The notes beneath the pieces are model-generated. The model searched no databases. It had not been told where the DNA came from and saw only the letters and a list, made by a program, of their open reading frames with translations. Shown in pieces: positions 12,136 to 24,722 of a stretch of DNA of 64,000 nt; positions within the stretch are counted from its first letter, which is position 1; the number at the start of each line of letters is the position of its first letter. The position numbers and the translations under genes were made by a program. Source of the DNA: Tetradesmus obliquus (Eukaryota; Chlorophyta; Chlorophyceae; Sphaeropleales; Scenedesmaceae); contig CP126191.1 of assembly GCA_030272155.1 (NCBI GenBank), positions 10,190,501-10,254,500 on the forward strand. The letters are read 5' to 3'.

Positions 12136-14427
12136 GGGGGTGTACAGGGGGTGATGGCAGTTGTTACAACCTGCAGCACGCGGCCAGAGTAGCAGTTGGC
12201 GAGTGTGTGAGTGCGGCAGCAGCTTGCTGTTCCGAACAGAGTCTGCTGACATGCGGACGCTGCTGATGACCATAATAAAAAATGAGACAGTGCTACTGCA
12301 ATGCATGGCGAAATATGCACGTGTTACTACAACAAATGCTTCATACATCGTTTGACGATTGCCCCTTGGCTGGTGTTGGGCCAGCGGCAGGCAAGATGCT
12401 TTCAAGTCATCAACCAGCCCCGCTGTGGCACACCTGTAAAGCACTTGCCCAAATAATCCCGGCTGCCTGGCCTTCAAGCTCAGCACAAGGCTGAACAAGA
12501 GGAAGGATAAGGCACGTAGAGTTCGGGTAGCGTGCTCTGTTGCTACAAATGGGCGTGCAAGGGGTACAAGCAGCAACACAGGCGGCTTGATGCTGCAGCA
12601 GTGACTCGGTCAGTGGCAGAACAAGCGTTTGCTTCTGACTAAGGGCCAGGGAATTTAGAATATAAACCAATGAGCAGGTTGAAGTCTGCTACCACCGGCA
12701 TACCAGAAGAAGGGTATCTGCCGTGATCCGAGGTTTGTCAGTTTCCGCCGATCACGAATGTGTTAGTCTTGCCGGGCCGGCTGACCATGCAATGGCTGGA
12801 CATGAGAATCAACCACGCCGTCGATTACACCTCCTAATTAATTTATTGTATGAGTGATGGAGATCTGGATCTGCTCCGAACATGAGTCATCTCATGCATG
12901 CATAATGGCGGTAAAGTGATTGTGATCCACCGCACCGACTTAGATGACTCCGCGTCTCATGACAGAACTAAAACCCAATGTTACATCTTGCTACCGACAA
13001 ACGTTGTGCCCATAGCTGCTCCTGACCATGCTGGGCAGGACTGTGTGACCTGCTGTACAAGCCTGCCTGCAAGCTTGTGCCAAGCTCCACTTGAAACTAT
13101 TACCAGCTGTGGGTTGTTGCAGCTGCACTGCACTGCCAACCAGCACAAACGCTGCATATGCATGCAGTGCCATGCCCTCTGATATCAACCAGCCCCGGTG
13201 GTGCGGCGGCAGCGCAGCCTGCTGACGCACACCAAGAAGTGGCAGCTGGCATTCCAACGGCTGATAAAGCACAAAATGCAAGCCGTGCTTTTGAGAGCGA
13301 TGAAACTCAATCAAGGGTAGTGAGTCCAAACTGATCAAAATCAATGGATCAACAGCGCAGCCTTGGCTGACAACAGCTCAGTGCTGCTTGCTGTAAAACC
13401 CGCTCACTGGCAGATCAAACAACCACGCAGACGGGATGCGTGAAAGGGTCCCAAAGAATAATCTGCATGTGTGGCTACACTGCCAACATTATGCAACATG
13501 CACATCAACCGTTGGCAACAGCAATGCAGTGGCCAAAGAGGTGGCCATATGAAACAAGGCGACAGCTGCAAAAGCTTCTGTGAGCTTTGCATGTGGCTGC
13601 AAGTACAACAGACACATCATTTAAGTGATTCTCAGTTAACAAGCTGAGAATGAGAATGCAGGCGCAGCGGCTGCTAATTCCGCCTGATTAGGCAGCAGAC
13701 AAAATCAAGCACACACACTGCATCAAGTGACAATAGGCTGGCAGCTGTAGCTGTTGCGAAGGTACACCCTAAAGAATAACAGCCAGTACCCTGACGATTT
13801 GACTGGTGGCCGATGTTTGGCCGATGTTTGCTGATCATCAAATTGCTGCCCCAAGGTGTGGCTGGCACAGGTAGTGCGTGTCTGAGTGAGAGTGCGTATA
13901 GGCTGCCAGCACCGCTGCTGTGCAATCAATGCACCACCCAGCACGCTTCCAAGTGCAGTGCAGCATGCTGCTTGCCGGCTGAATAGCCACGGCAGTGCTG
14001 CGCTGCCGTGCTGTGCTGCCGTACTGTGCTGCCGTGCTGTGCTGCCGTACTGTGCTGCCGTGCTGCGCTGCCGTGCTGCGCTGCCGTGCTGCGGTGCCGT
14101 GCTGCGCTGCCGTGCTGTGCTGCCGTGCTGTGCTGCCGTGTTGTGCTGCCGTGCTGTGCTGCCGTGTTGTGCTGCCGTGCTGTGCTGCCGTGCTGTGCTG
14201 CCGTGCCAGCTGCCGGGCCAGCTGTAAAAGTGCTCGCACTCTTTCAACAAACAACATCACCACAACAAGGCAACCAACCAACCAGCAGCGCAGTGCTGCA
14301 ACTGCAAGCCAGCTATAACAGCTACAGCTTGTTTGCATGGATGCATGGATGCAAACACTAGTGCAGTGCAGTGAAGTCCAGTACTGCAACCAACAAAGGT
14401 GTGCAGCAGAAGCCAGCGTCCCTTAGT
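12136..14427. other. Intergenic region, no gene recognised
   Basis: About 2.3 kb between two minus-strand genes: the promoter side of the secreted-protein gene and the 3' flank of the SnRK2-like kinase gene. The only clear structure is the 13-bp minisatellite at 13995-14203. Short open frames here have no recognisable domain. Confidence 0.5.
13995..14203. repeat. 13-bp minisatellite, about 16 units
   Basis: Head-to-tail copies of a 13-base unit, consensus GTGCTGTGCTGCC with C/T and A/G variants. Because 13 is not a multiple of three, each strand is open in several frames and yields spurious Cys/Leu/Val-rich or Gln/His-rich open frames. It lies in the 3' flank of the kinase gene. Confidence 0.9.
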
Positions 14428-14918
14428 TTAGTACATTGGGCAGCTGCTCCTGTTGCTCCTGCCTCTGCCCGGCACCTTACCGCTGCCCTGCAGCTGCCGA
14501 ATCAGCGCACCAGCTGCCACCGACAGCTCCGGCGTGAGTTTGAAAGCAGATGCATCAGCCGTGCTGACAAGCGGCAGCCGCCACACCTCATCCGGCTCAT
14601 CCTCATCTGCCTCTTCTGCTGCTGCTGCTGCTGCTGCCGCTGCTGCCTCTGCCGCTGCTGCATCCGCTGCTGCGGCTGTCGCAGCTGTCTCCTTGCTGGA
14701 GAGCGGAGACTTCAAGCGCTTGCCTGAGCGCTGCTTCTTTGCCGCTGCTGTGCTGCCGTCAGCGCTGCTGCCCTTGGATCTACTGCTCAAGCCGCCAACT
14801 TGCTGAGGGTCTGCAACTGCTGCTGCACCAGCAGCAGCTGGCGCAGCGGCATTGGGCTGCACAGCGCTGCTGTTGCTGCTGCTGTTGGTGCTGCCTTGGC
14901 GTGCTACAGCAACGTTGC

Positions 14919-14950
<32 letters not shown>

Positions 14951-17900
14951 GGTGTGTGATGAGCGTCTTCGGTAACAGCAACCATTGGATCAGCACCCAT
15001 TGCAGCTGCTATGCGCGCCGCACGTATCTGCTGCGCCTGCTGCCTGTATGCCTCTACCTTGTCTTCCAGTGACAGACTCCGCAGCCCTTCACCCTCGGTG
15101 AAGGACAGATGCTGCGCATCCTCCTTCATGTCGTCTGCAGCTGCAGGGACACTTGGCTGATCTGCCGCTGCCGCTGCCGCTGCTGCTGCTGCCGGCAATG
15201 CCGGTGATGTTGGGGAAGCAGCGCCGTCCGTGTCCCGCGGCGACATCTGCGGCGATGCAGCAGCAAACGGAGAGCCAGGCGCGCTACCTGGCGGCGATCC
15301 ATACTGCTGCTGCTGCTGCTGGCCGTCCAGGCTGCTGGCCGCAGTTGCTGCTGCTGCTGCTGCTGCTGCGATGCCTGCGTCTGAGCGGTTGCTGGTGCTG
15401 CCGTGCAGGCTGCCTGAGGCGGACGAAACCAGCGTGCCGGGCCCTGGGATGAGGCTGGGGCCTGGCGGCTTGGCTGACACGGCCATCATTGCAAACATGG
15501 CCTCGCGGCGCATCTTAGCCTGCAACAAGACAGCATGACAGCAGGCGGTAGGATGATAATAGCAATCTTCGTGTGAGCCATACTTGACGGCATCGGCACC
15601 GTGCCTCACCCAAGGAGGCGGAACTACGACAATCATTGCCCCTCTGTTAGTGTAGCAGGCGGCAGTATGTGGTGGAATAGGCGTGGGTTTACAACGGTGC
15701 TGTGTTTGCTATGAGCAAGCTGCCAAGCCTGGCGAGCCTATGGCATCTGCTGATATAGTTCAATGCAGCTGCATCTGATGGCGTAGCTCACCGCGCGCGG
15801 GTTGCTTTCTGCCTGCAGCTGCGCATCCAGAGCTCGCTGCTCCTCCTGCAGGCGCTGCCAGGACTCCTGCTGCTCTTGCGTGAGCGGCAGCGACAACCAT
15901 GGGTGGGCTAGCACCTCAGCAGTGGTCACACGCTTGTCCTGCAAGCAGGAAGGGCAGCAGGAAAGTCAAGGTTTGAGGTCGGTGCGTAGGCAAACCTCAT
16001 GCTGCTGCTCACACAACGTAGCCTTGCTAATCACACAATCCGTGCTGCAAGACCGACGAGGTGTCATCGTGCTCCTGCAGTAGACATGTGTAACAACATG
16101 CACGCATGCTGCTACGCTTCTCACCCATGCTGTTGCGAAGAGCCTCGCAGTCCACCCCCAGCCTCGCCCATCCCCAGCAGGCCTCAGGTGCTGTTTTCAA
16201 ACGATCAGAAACAAAATGACAAACCAAAGCGTTTGCAACTGTCACAGCAGCGCTGCACCTCATCCATCTCCAGGTATTTTTTCCAAGCTGTTCAAATACT
16301 CGAAAAACTCGGTCCAAAGTACATCTCTGCAGCTGTTACAGCAGCAGCAGCAGGGCCGCACCTCATCCATCTCCAACAGCCTATCTAGCTGGTCGCAGCA
16401 GTGACACGACAGGTATGCGAAACATCATGTAGATGACATATGTTGCAAATGTTCAGCAGCAGCTGCCACAGCAGCGCCGCACCTCGTCCATCTCCAGCAG
16501 CCGGTCCAGCAGGTCGCAGCAGTCACCCGATAGCACGTGCCGCGCCAGCACATCCGCCGCGCGCGGGTGCCGCCGCCAGCCCTGCTGCTGCTGCTTGAGC
16601 CACACTTCGTTGGCCGCTTCTGCACTGTTTGGATCATGTGCTTCATCATGGTCGAAGGGGAAGGTGCCCAGCAGCATCACAAACAGCAGCACACCAACAG
16701 CCCACATGTCGGCTTTGACTCCGGAGTAGCCGCTCTTGCACTGCTTGGCGGCCAGCATCTGCGGGGCAAGGAAAGGAGGTTTCAGTGAGCACAAATCTTT
16801 CGCCTGTTGACTCAAGTTCATTTGTACGTGCTCAGTCATAGCGTAGCTCCAATACCACTGGGGGCCAGTTGAGTGCTGGTACGCTGACTAGCGGGGCGCG
16901 GTGACAGGCAGATGTGCTAGGTCCGTCCATCTCCCATCCAAGCACACAGAAGTAGTGCTTTCGCCGCAGTCTTGTGCAGCAGAAGCTGCGCATGCATCGT
17001 CTGACCCGTGATAACACAGCTGTGGCGCTTCCATCTCAGTCAAACACCTGATACCCGCTGCTTGTGCAGCTGCGGCTGCCCACCTGCGGTGACATGTACA
17101 CTGGCGTGCCAATGGCGGTGTGCATGTTGTCACCCGCTGCGCCCCAGCGCTTGGCGAAGCCAAAGTCGCAGATCTTGATGCGGGGCAGGCCCACAATGCA
17201 TGCCTCCAGCAGCGTGTTGTCCAGCTTCAGGTCCCTGCGTGTTACGAACCATGTTATAACATGTCATTGCTGCTATGATGAGTGATTTGCAGGTGGGCGA
17301 GTAGGCATCAGCACGAGGACAGGGTGTGATGACGAAGACGCAGATCCAAGAAGAACAGTATGGAGTGCGCTGCCAAGTGAATATCATGCAGTGTGCCCTG
17401 GCGAGCACAGGCGTTGCTCAGCAGCAGAGGAAGAGCGTCACTGCCATCATCGTTGGTGACATTGGACTTGCACAGGCCAGCCGCACCTGTGCACTACCCT
17501 GTGCTTGTGGCAGTACGCGATGGCGTGCACAAACTGGCGCAGGTAGTAGGAGGCCTCCTGCTCCTCCATGAACAGGCCCCCGCGCTGCAGCGCACTCTCC
17601 CACAGGCAGCTGACCTCCTGAGTGAGGCTGCCACCTGGCGCAGCAACAGCAGCAGCAGCAGCAGCAGGTGCAGGAAAAGTCTGGACTCAAGTCTGGACTG
17701 CTGTAGCTACAGCAAGCGCACTATCCTAGAGGCGGCTGCGGTGGCAAGTAAGGCTGCCAGCGGTGGATGTGACAGCATCAACAGCAGATGCGCAAGACAT
17801 GTGGTGGTGCAGCTGCTCTGCAACAGGCACAGCAGCCATTGTTATTGGATATATTAATCTAGTACCTCCCTTGAAATGGTATATATAAGAGATATTTGGT

Positions 17901-19187
17901 ATATAGATGGGTGTGGGTTGTGAGCTGTGAGTTGAGATGTGAGTTGAAGTGTGAGTTGAAATGGGATGGGTGTGGACTGCCACACGGCTGTGCTGCTTGT
18001 GGCTGCCCATGTCAGACAGTCTAGACACCCAGCAGCTGATAGTCGACCCACAAGGAGCATCACATCCGCGCTAACCGGTGCAAAGGTTGGGGGCTGTGTG
18101 AAGCTTGCCCGCACCTGATGCGTACTCCAGCACCAGTGCCAGGTGCGTCTTGGTGAGCACAATCTCGTGCATCTTGATCAAATTGAGGCAGCCCTCGCCC
18201 AGCTCAGCCTAGACATAACACAAAGCAGATTAACCGATTGGATGATGCCGTTGGAACCAGACGCAAGTGGCTGAGGTTGAGCAATGTTTCAACGTTTGCC
18301 AGCAATGGTAGGCGGCAGCGAGCGTGCACGACACGTGCCGATGTGCTGCAAGGCACAACAGCTGCAGGCTGCTGCGAGCTGGGGTGCTGAATGCAGTCCA
18401 GTGGATGGACAGCGCTTGAGTGCACGATGCAGCACGCTGCGCCCCTGCTGTGACATGTTATGTGACTGTCACTGACATGTTATTACCCCGCCCGCACCTG
18501 TATCTCCACCTCTGCCATCATGAAGGGGATGGCAGACTTGGCAAGCGGCCGCGGCACAAACTTGACAGCAACCACCTTGCCACTCGCCATGTCCCTGCGT
18601 GTACAATTAAAATTCATAACATCTCTGTGTATGTTTTTAAAATTTTATCTTAATCAGATATCGCGGTAGCATGCAGGTGTGCCTGTTTTCCTGTTTACAA
18701 GCTGCCTGCTGGGTACAGCTGCAGCGCTGCCATCACGAGGTGCCCCACGCTGCTGCTGGACTGGCAAGGACACGACAGTCACAGGACGTGCCCCTGCTCA
18801 CGTATTCAAATAATTCAAAACTGTTGCAATAACCCACACACACCTGCACAGGAAGGTCCTGCCGCTGCCGCCACTGCCCAGCTCATACAGTATGTCAAAC
18901 ACGCCGTGCACGCCCATGTCAGGCAGCACCTCCCCCGTGATCATGTCCACGTTGACAGCACGCTTCCCTGCACCCTGCTTCTTGCCTGCTGCTGCTGCTG
19001 CTGCCGAGCCTGCTGCGCTGCCGGCCTGCTGCTGCTTGGCGCCAGGGCCAGCTGCTGCTGTGCCGTTTGCTGCTGCTGTGGTGGGGCCATCCACAGACCA
19101 TGCTGAGTCGTGTGTTGCTGGGCCCTTGACCATTGCATGGTGCTTTGACTGGGCAGAGCCCATCTGCGAGCTGCAGCAGGCCCCCAT
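14428..19187 (-). CDS. SnRK2-like serine/threonine protein kinase with N-terminal acylation motif
   Basis: Eight exons in consistent phase: 19187-18844, 18594-18498, 18208-18115, 17634-17487, 17234-17084, 16758-16483, 15938-15792 and 15519-14428, giving 782 residues. The N-terminus MGACCSS fits Gly2 myristoylation plus Cys4/Cys5 palmitoylation, implying membrane attachment. The kinase domain (about 100-405) has a Gly-rich loop GSGGSG, VAVK with Lys126, EYASGG, VVHRDLKLDNTLLEA (Asp229), CDFGFAKR (Asp251), GTPVYMSP, VKADMWAVGVLLFVML and EVLAHPWL. The RDLKL-NTLL and KICDFG wording is closest to plant SnRK2/SNF1-related kinases, which act in osmotic and ABA-type signalling. The APE motif reads SPQ. 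The C-terminal 360 residues are polyAla/polyGln-rich and acidic with no SnRK2 Asp box that I can see. An intron splits the HRD codon for Arg. Confidence 0.87.
16240..16405. repeat. Two decayed copies of the 3' end of kinase exon 6 inside the next intron
   Basis: Downstream of the true exon-6 donor (exon end 16483), the intron contains two further copies of the exon end plus donor: one ending at 16362 (reading CDQLDRLLEMDE on the minus strand, against CDLLDRLLEMDE in the exon) and a shorter one ending at 16259 (LEMDE). Both keep GAG-GTGC donor junctions. Confidence 0.85.
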
Positions 19188-22100
19188 GGACCGGCTGGGC
19201 GCTGATGCCTCAGTTGGGCTTGCTGCAGCTGACTAGCTGTGGCTGCAAAGGCACAGCACCTTGTCCTGCGCTTGCAAGCTGCTGCTGGTGCTGCTGCCGG
19301 AGTTGCGTATTCTGTGTCAGGAGTGTCTGCACTTGTACCTGTATTCAGCAAGCAACACACATGATGCACTTGTTGTCTACCGCTTGGTGAGTGTTCTTTA
19401 ACTTGTAGTTGTGGGAAGTAGTAGTGCGATAAGCCCGAAAAGCTGGCGTGCCAGCGAGTGTTGTTGCTGCTGTGCAGTACATGCTAATCTCTGCAGAGGC
19501 GTACTGCTGGCTTGGATTGCCCTCAATAGAATATCGAGCTCCCTTAACAATCATTGTGGAATCCTGGCGTCCACACAAGCAATTCGGCGTCGTAGCAGCA
19601 TTTGCAAGCTAGCAACAGCATCAGGCACCTCACCCTAGTGGGTGTGACGCAGCAGCACCACACACGCACATGTTGGCTGTATTGTTTCAAATGTACAAGT
19701 ACCGATCCAACACAGGATTCAGGGCTACAGCGACCCACCGGAGTGTTGCCTGTTCCCAAGCAGGCCAGCCCTCCACTAACAAGCTGATGCGCGAGTCTAC
19801 CAGCGAATTCCTGCACTTCAATGCTTCAATTCAACCTCCACGCTAGTGCGCACGCAACCTGTACAATGCCGCGCTGCACGTGCCCACAACGGTGTGGAAA
19901 GGACGTCGAGAAACCGATGCTTGTTTGGCTAGATCAACCGAGGAATAGCCAGCCTAGGCAGCCTAGCTGCGGAGCAGAACTTATCACGTCACTCGCATCA
20001 ACCCCGTCTGATGGCATCCCGCTGCTTGCTCGCCGTTTTAAGCTGCTTCAAGTGCAAATCTTTATGGAACTGCTGGAGTAGTGTTAAGAAGTGCTCCTTG
20101 TTCACCTAGGGTTGTTCGCGCTGTTTAGGGCTTCAGGTACCCCCTGTCACTGCTTTCAAAACGGCTCCTACACCATGGAACCCCTTTACTAGTTGTTTCA
20201 GTGACAGGAATGTTACTCTTTCAAGCTCGCTTATGCATTTGACTGGAGCTCACCATGCGAGAACACAAGCCTTGAAGCCTTCAAGTCGAAGGTCACCCGG
20301 CATACCGGCAACATGAAGGTGAACAAGCAGGCCCTGGGTGACCCTGCAAAGGCAAGACTTTCCAGCAGTAGCATAGCAGCCATAAACGTACACAGCTACA
20401 GTCGTACAGCGGCACATCAGTACAGGACAGGCAACATGCTCATAGCATTTGTGGGAAAACTGATCTTGCAGTTCCGAACAGGAAGTCCCTGACCCCAGGG
20501 CCTTGGTGTTGCTGCAGAGCAGCTGCTCTTGCAAGTGCCAGTGGCACTGCCACTGGGCACGCAACATGTACGCGCTTCTGTTGCTATCACATGCAGCAGT
20601 GCAAGCAGTTGTGGACGATGTCGTTAGCAGGGCCGTCCAATATGCTCGAGTGCTTCAAATCATAAGCAACGATTGGTTACAAAGCATGTGGGTCCACCTG
20701 ACCGTGCACCATCTGCAGACAGACGGCATGAGCCACAACGGATGAACATATGGTCTGAGACCAGACAGTGCAGGGTAAGTCATCATAAACAAAAAAACAG
20801 TACAACAGTGGGAGTGGTAAAGACAGCTTCAAAACGCTGCTCACTGGCAGCACCACATACGCACAGCCAAGCGTCTCACCCATCTGCTGGCAATGCTGCA
20901 GCTGCACAGCACACACATCTCACTCGGCCAACTGCACGTCACACCTTCCCTCTGGTACCTCGAGTCAGCATCATCAGCTGCACACTTGCAGCCGCAAGCC
21001 CTGAGGCCAGGCATACATCCCAAATGCAGTCTGCCAGACCAACCGGAGATTGTCGTCGTGCGCCGTGAGGTCAGTAAAGCATGCAGCAACACGTGTTGCA
21101 TGCAGCTTGCTGCAGCAGCAGTGCATGTGCCAGGATCATGGGCACCTGCCCCGCGAGGTCATGCAGGCAATGCAGCAGAGCGCCATCACTCCCTGCAAGC
21201 CACAGCACAGTCTGCCGGTGTTCCAAGACCGACTGTCACCCACTTTGCAACCCAAAGCACTGTGGATCAGGCGGCCAGGAGGACACCATGTGTCGGTACA
21301 GACACCAGACCATCACATGTGCGTGCACGTGCAACCGCTTGGTGGTTCAAACTCCGTCCGACAACCCAGCTGACAGCACAACAGCAGACAACATACAGAG
21401 GCCCACATACATATATAACGTATGTTGAGACGATCACACTCCACAATCGCCCTCCGCCCTCCACGGATAAGGCACCTGCCAGATACAATTACAGCAGCTG
21501 CAGCACACACATGTGCACCGCAGCTCAGACTACAGCTGCTCGCGCAGGTTCTGGCACTTAAGATAACACACTGCAGCACTCGCTGCACACAACGCTGCAA
21601 TGCAAGCTACACTAACACTGCCACCGTCATGTGCTGGTGTCTGTGGTGTCCTGGTGCCCTGCAAGGGAAGGTGAGGATGCATGCTTGCCGCTACAGCACA
21701 CAGGGCGTGCCGAGGCAGCACAGCAGTCTGCACAACAGCAGCCATCCGTGCTGCCAACGCCCCAGCAAGCGAAACTCAACGTGCAATGCACGAAGCTCTC
21801 CACACACAGTGGCGGGTTGTAACCGCCGGTAGCACTCTTTCACTGTCACGCTGCAGTGATGACAATTGAGTAGCAGGTTTGCCACGCACACCTTCTCCAA
21901 CTGCTGCCAGGTTCATACCTGCAGCAGCACCATGACACCCCTGCTCTACAGTGCTGCCGCCAAAAGCAACAGACGAACAATGCACGCAATGACATCCAGA
22001 CTGCAAGCCAATGCAGTTGCACTGTCACAGCTGGCAACCGCAGTGTGCAGCCAGGCCTGTTGTTGTGCACCCGGGCAGAGTGCTGCCACAGGCCACAGCA

Positions 22101-22746
22101 GCTGCAGGACGCCTGGCAAACCGCACCTACTCAGTGTGTGTTTTAAATGATGCATGCCTTGCCAGCGCCGGGAGCACAGCAGGCCAAAGCAGTGCTGAAC
22201 ACCCCACCCCATGCACACTGCCACACAGCAAAACAGAGAACGTGCACACACAGCCCAGAACTTGAATCTGCCAAGCATGGCATGCGAAGACCACACCACT
22301 AGCTGCAAAGTCCTGCAGACAAAGCTAGCGCAGGGTGCAGTCCATGTGGAGTTGCATCGTGGCAGCGCGTCATCACCCCCACACCAAACATGCTTCTTCT
22401 GCCAGGCGCATCTGGTGCCGTTGCGATGTTGCTGCTGCAGGCATTGCTACACACGCACAGATGCATCTGCAACAGCGCCACGATGAACCCAAAGCGATCC
22501 GCTGCACCACAACGGGTATGTACATAAGCAATCAGCTGCGCTAGCTGGGTCTGGCGATGCTCAGAGCACACTGTGCCACAGTGCAGCTATCAGCACGCAC
22601 ATGCACACGCCAACCAGCCTGCTATGCACGCGGCGCAAGCAAAGGCAGCTGGTTGAACAATGGAGATGACAGCCATGCAGTGCAAGCTCAGCTTGTTGTG
22701 CAAGCTGTCAGCTTGCGCCAATCTACATGCATCAGTCATCACAATG

Positions 22747-22788
<42 letters not shown>

Positions 22789-24722
22789 CTGCTCCCGGTT
22801 GCAAGGCATGTGCCTGATGTACAAGCTGCACGTTGCTGGGGGGCAGCGGATGCTGACAAATCAAACCAAGAAAGGGACACCGCTGATTTAGAGCTGATAA
22901 CTGGCCTCAGTGGGTGACTCAGACACGCTTCTTCACCGTCACCACTGCAGCAGCAGGGAGCTTCCAGCGGGGTGCACAACTGGTGCACTGCTTTACACCC
23001 GTATTGGTGGACCCCCACAAGAAAACACAATGCTGCCAAGCGCAACGACGACGACATAACAACACAATGCAATTCTGGGGCAGCACTGCATGCCCCAGCA
23101 CCTGCTAAACATACACTGCAGAGAGATATGCACCGCTAGCACTGAGCGGGCCATGCTCTGACAACAAGCACACGTGCACAACGGTAATGGTACAACGGCG
23201 TTGAGCTGGCAACACACATAATAGCAATTACACTGCACACTTAGCAGCAGCACGGCCAGCAGAACGGCATTCCGTGCATGATTTCCAAGCACGGTTCTTT
23301 GGCAGGCTGCTTTGGGCACCAGCAGACTCGCTGCCGCCACGCGCGACCGCCGGCAGTGCAGTGCAGCTTGCACCCTGCCAGGACAACGCTGCCATGCACA
23401 TCAGGGTGCAGCGCCGCCAGCAGACTCCTGCACACACCAGATGGCAGCAACAGCACACGCGTGCAAGCTGCAGCCATAGCTTAGCGTGGCAGCAGCAGGA
23501 GCTGCTTGCACTTGCAAAGCATACATTCTACATCTTCAGATGATAAGATAAGATAATCGAACAGCAACCACTGCATCCCACACACACACACAGCCTCACA
23601 TGCAGTGCCCGCAACAGCGGCATAACGGCAACTGCGCTTGACGATACATAACCAGCACCTGCCAGGCTTGCACACATCCCACAGCACATATCTTCACGCA
23701 TGCTTTGCAAGCAAACCATGACTGATCTACAGGGCACAGCAGGCGGCACGCATGCACGCATCTGCTGCATCAGTACACGCATATTGTACACGCCACGCGT
23801 CTGCACGCACACACGCAGTTCTCATGCATGTGCTGCTGGGTGGCCAGCAGCAGGTACAGGTCACACCACATAGAACAAGCCTCTGCCAAACCCACACGCT
23901 ACTGTTATATCCAAACCCACCAGCCAACTATGCACACACCTTCAACAGCAAAGCCGCTTAGCCATTCCCACAAGCGCAACTCCCAGATTGTCGCAACGTG
24001 CAGGGTCACACGCACGCTCTCGCGGCCTGAGGTTATGCATTGCGTGCACCTGTCCGCATTGGGGCTGGGCCTCGTCAGGCTACGGCCTGCACCACCAGAG
24101 TGCAGGCTGTTGGCTCTCTACATGGTAAACAGCCACGGAAGGGTTCCAAAAGAGATGATAGTGCTGCCCAGCAGCAGCAGAGTGCAATGAGGAGAGAAGG
24201 GTGGCGGGCCCACACCAAATGACTGTGCATGTGTGGCACGTCAACAGCAGCCAGGAGAAGAAGAACAGCCACCCGTACAGAGCCCACGCACACACGCGCA
24301 TCGTATGGCCGGCAAGCATCCTACCACTGAGCCCAGCATTTGTCGACTGAAGGCACAGCGATCAACTGCCCGCACACGCAAACCTGCAGCAGGCTCCATG
24401 AGGCCAAGCCGCAGGCAACGCTCCAGCTGGCATATCCCAGTTTCAGCTGCAGACCTGTAATGCTGCAGGCAGCAGCAACGTACAGCCACGAACAGCGCTC
24501 CACTCCTAGCCCACACGCTCGAGCCCACGCACGCCGCTGCCCCGCCAACTCATTGAACGCCCAGCCGCACTCGCACCAATCGCACACGCAACCACCAGAC
24601 ACCTGGAAAAATCAGGCCGCTGCCAAACCACAGCACTACAACAGTCACCAGCTGCAGCGCGCGCACTTGCAGCTCCTGCCGCGCAGCCTGCGCACCGCAC
24701 CGCAGCCAAACACAGCAGCATG
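19188..24722. other. Gap of 5.5 kb with unmodelled exon-like stretches
   Basis: No gene could be assembled with confidence. The best single candidate exon is 20343-20254 (minus), bounded by TTTGCAG and GTGAGC, reading VTQGLLVHLHVAGMPGDLRL and onward. Between 24700 and 22919 on the minus strand a chain of short open stretches with matching phases can be built (for example HYHLFWNPSVAVYHVE, VTLHVATIWELRLWEWL, SMREDMCCGMCASLAG), but the donors are weak (GTGTGT, GTTTGC, GTGGTG) and other frames of the same DNA look equally protein-like. The rest may be 3' untranslated sequence of the TKL kinase gene and promoter of the SnRK2-like gene. A GCA repeat lies at 22748-22786. Confidence 0.3.

Noticed and set aside
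13886-14361. Cys-rich proteins (repeating VLCCRAVLPCCAA) on the plus strand
   Set aside because: Pure translation of the 13-bp minisatellite, equally open in other frames.
24060-24320. Short membrane protein with LLLLGSTIISFGTLPWLF
   Set aside because: Overlaps another equally plausible frame (HYHLFWNPSVAVYHVE) in the same bases; neither has homology I recognise.
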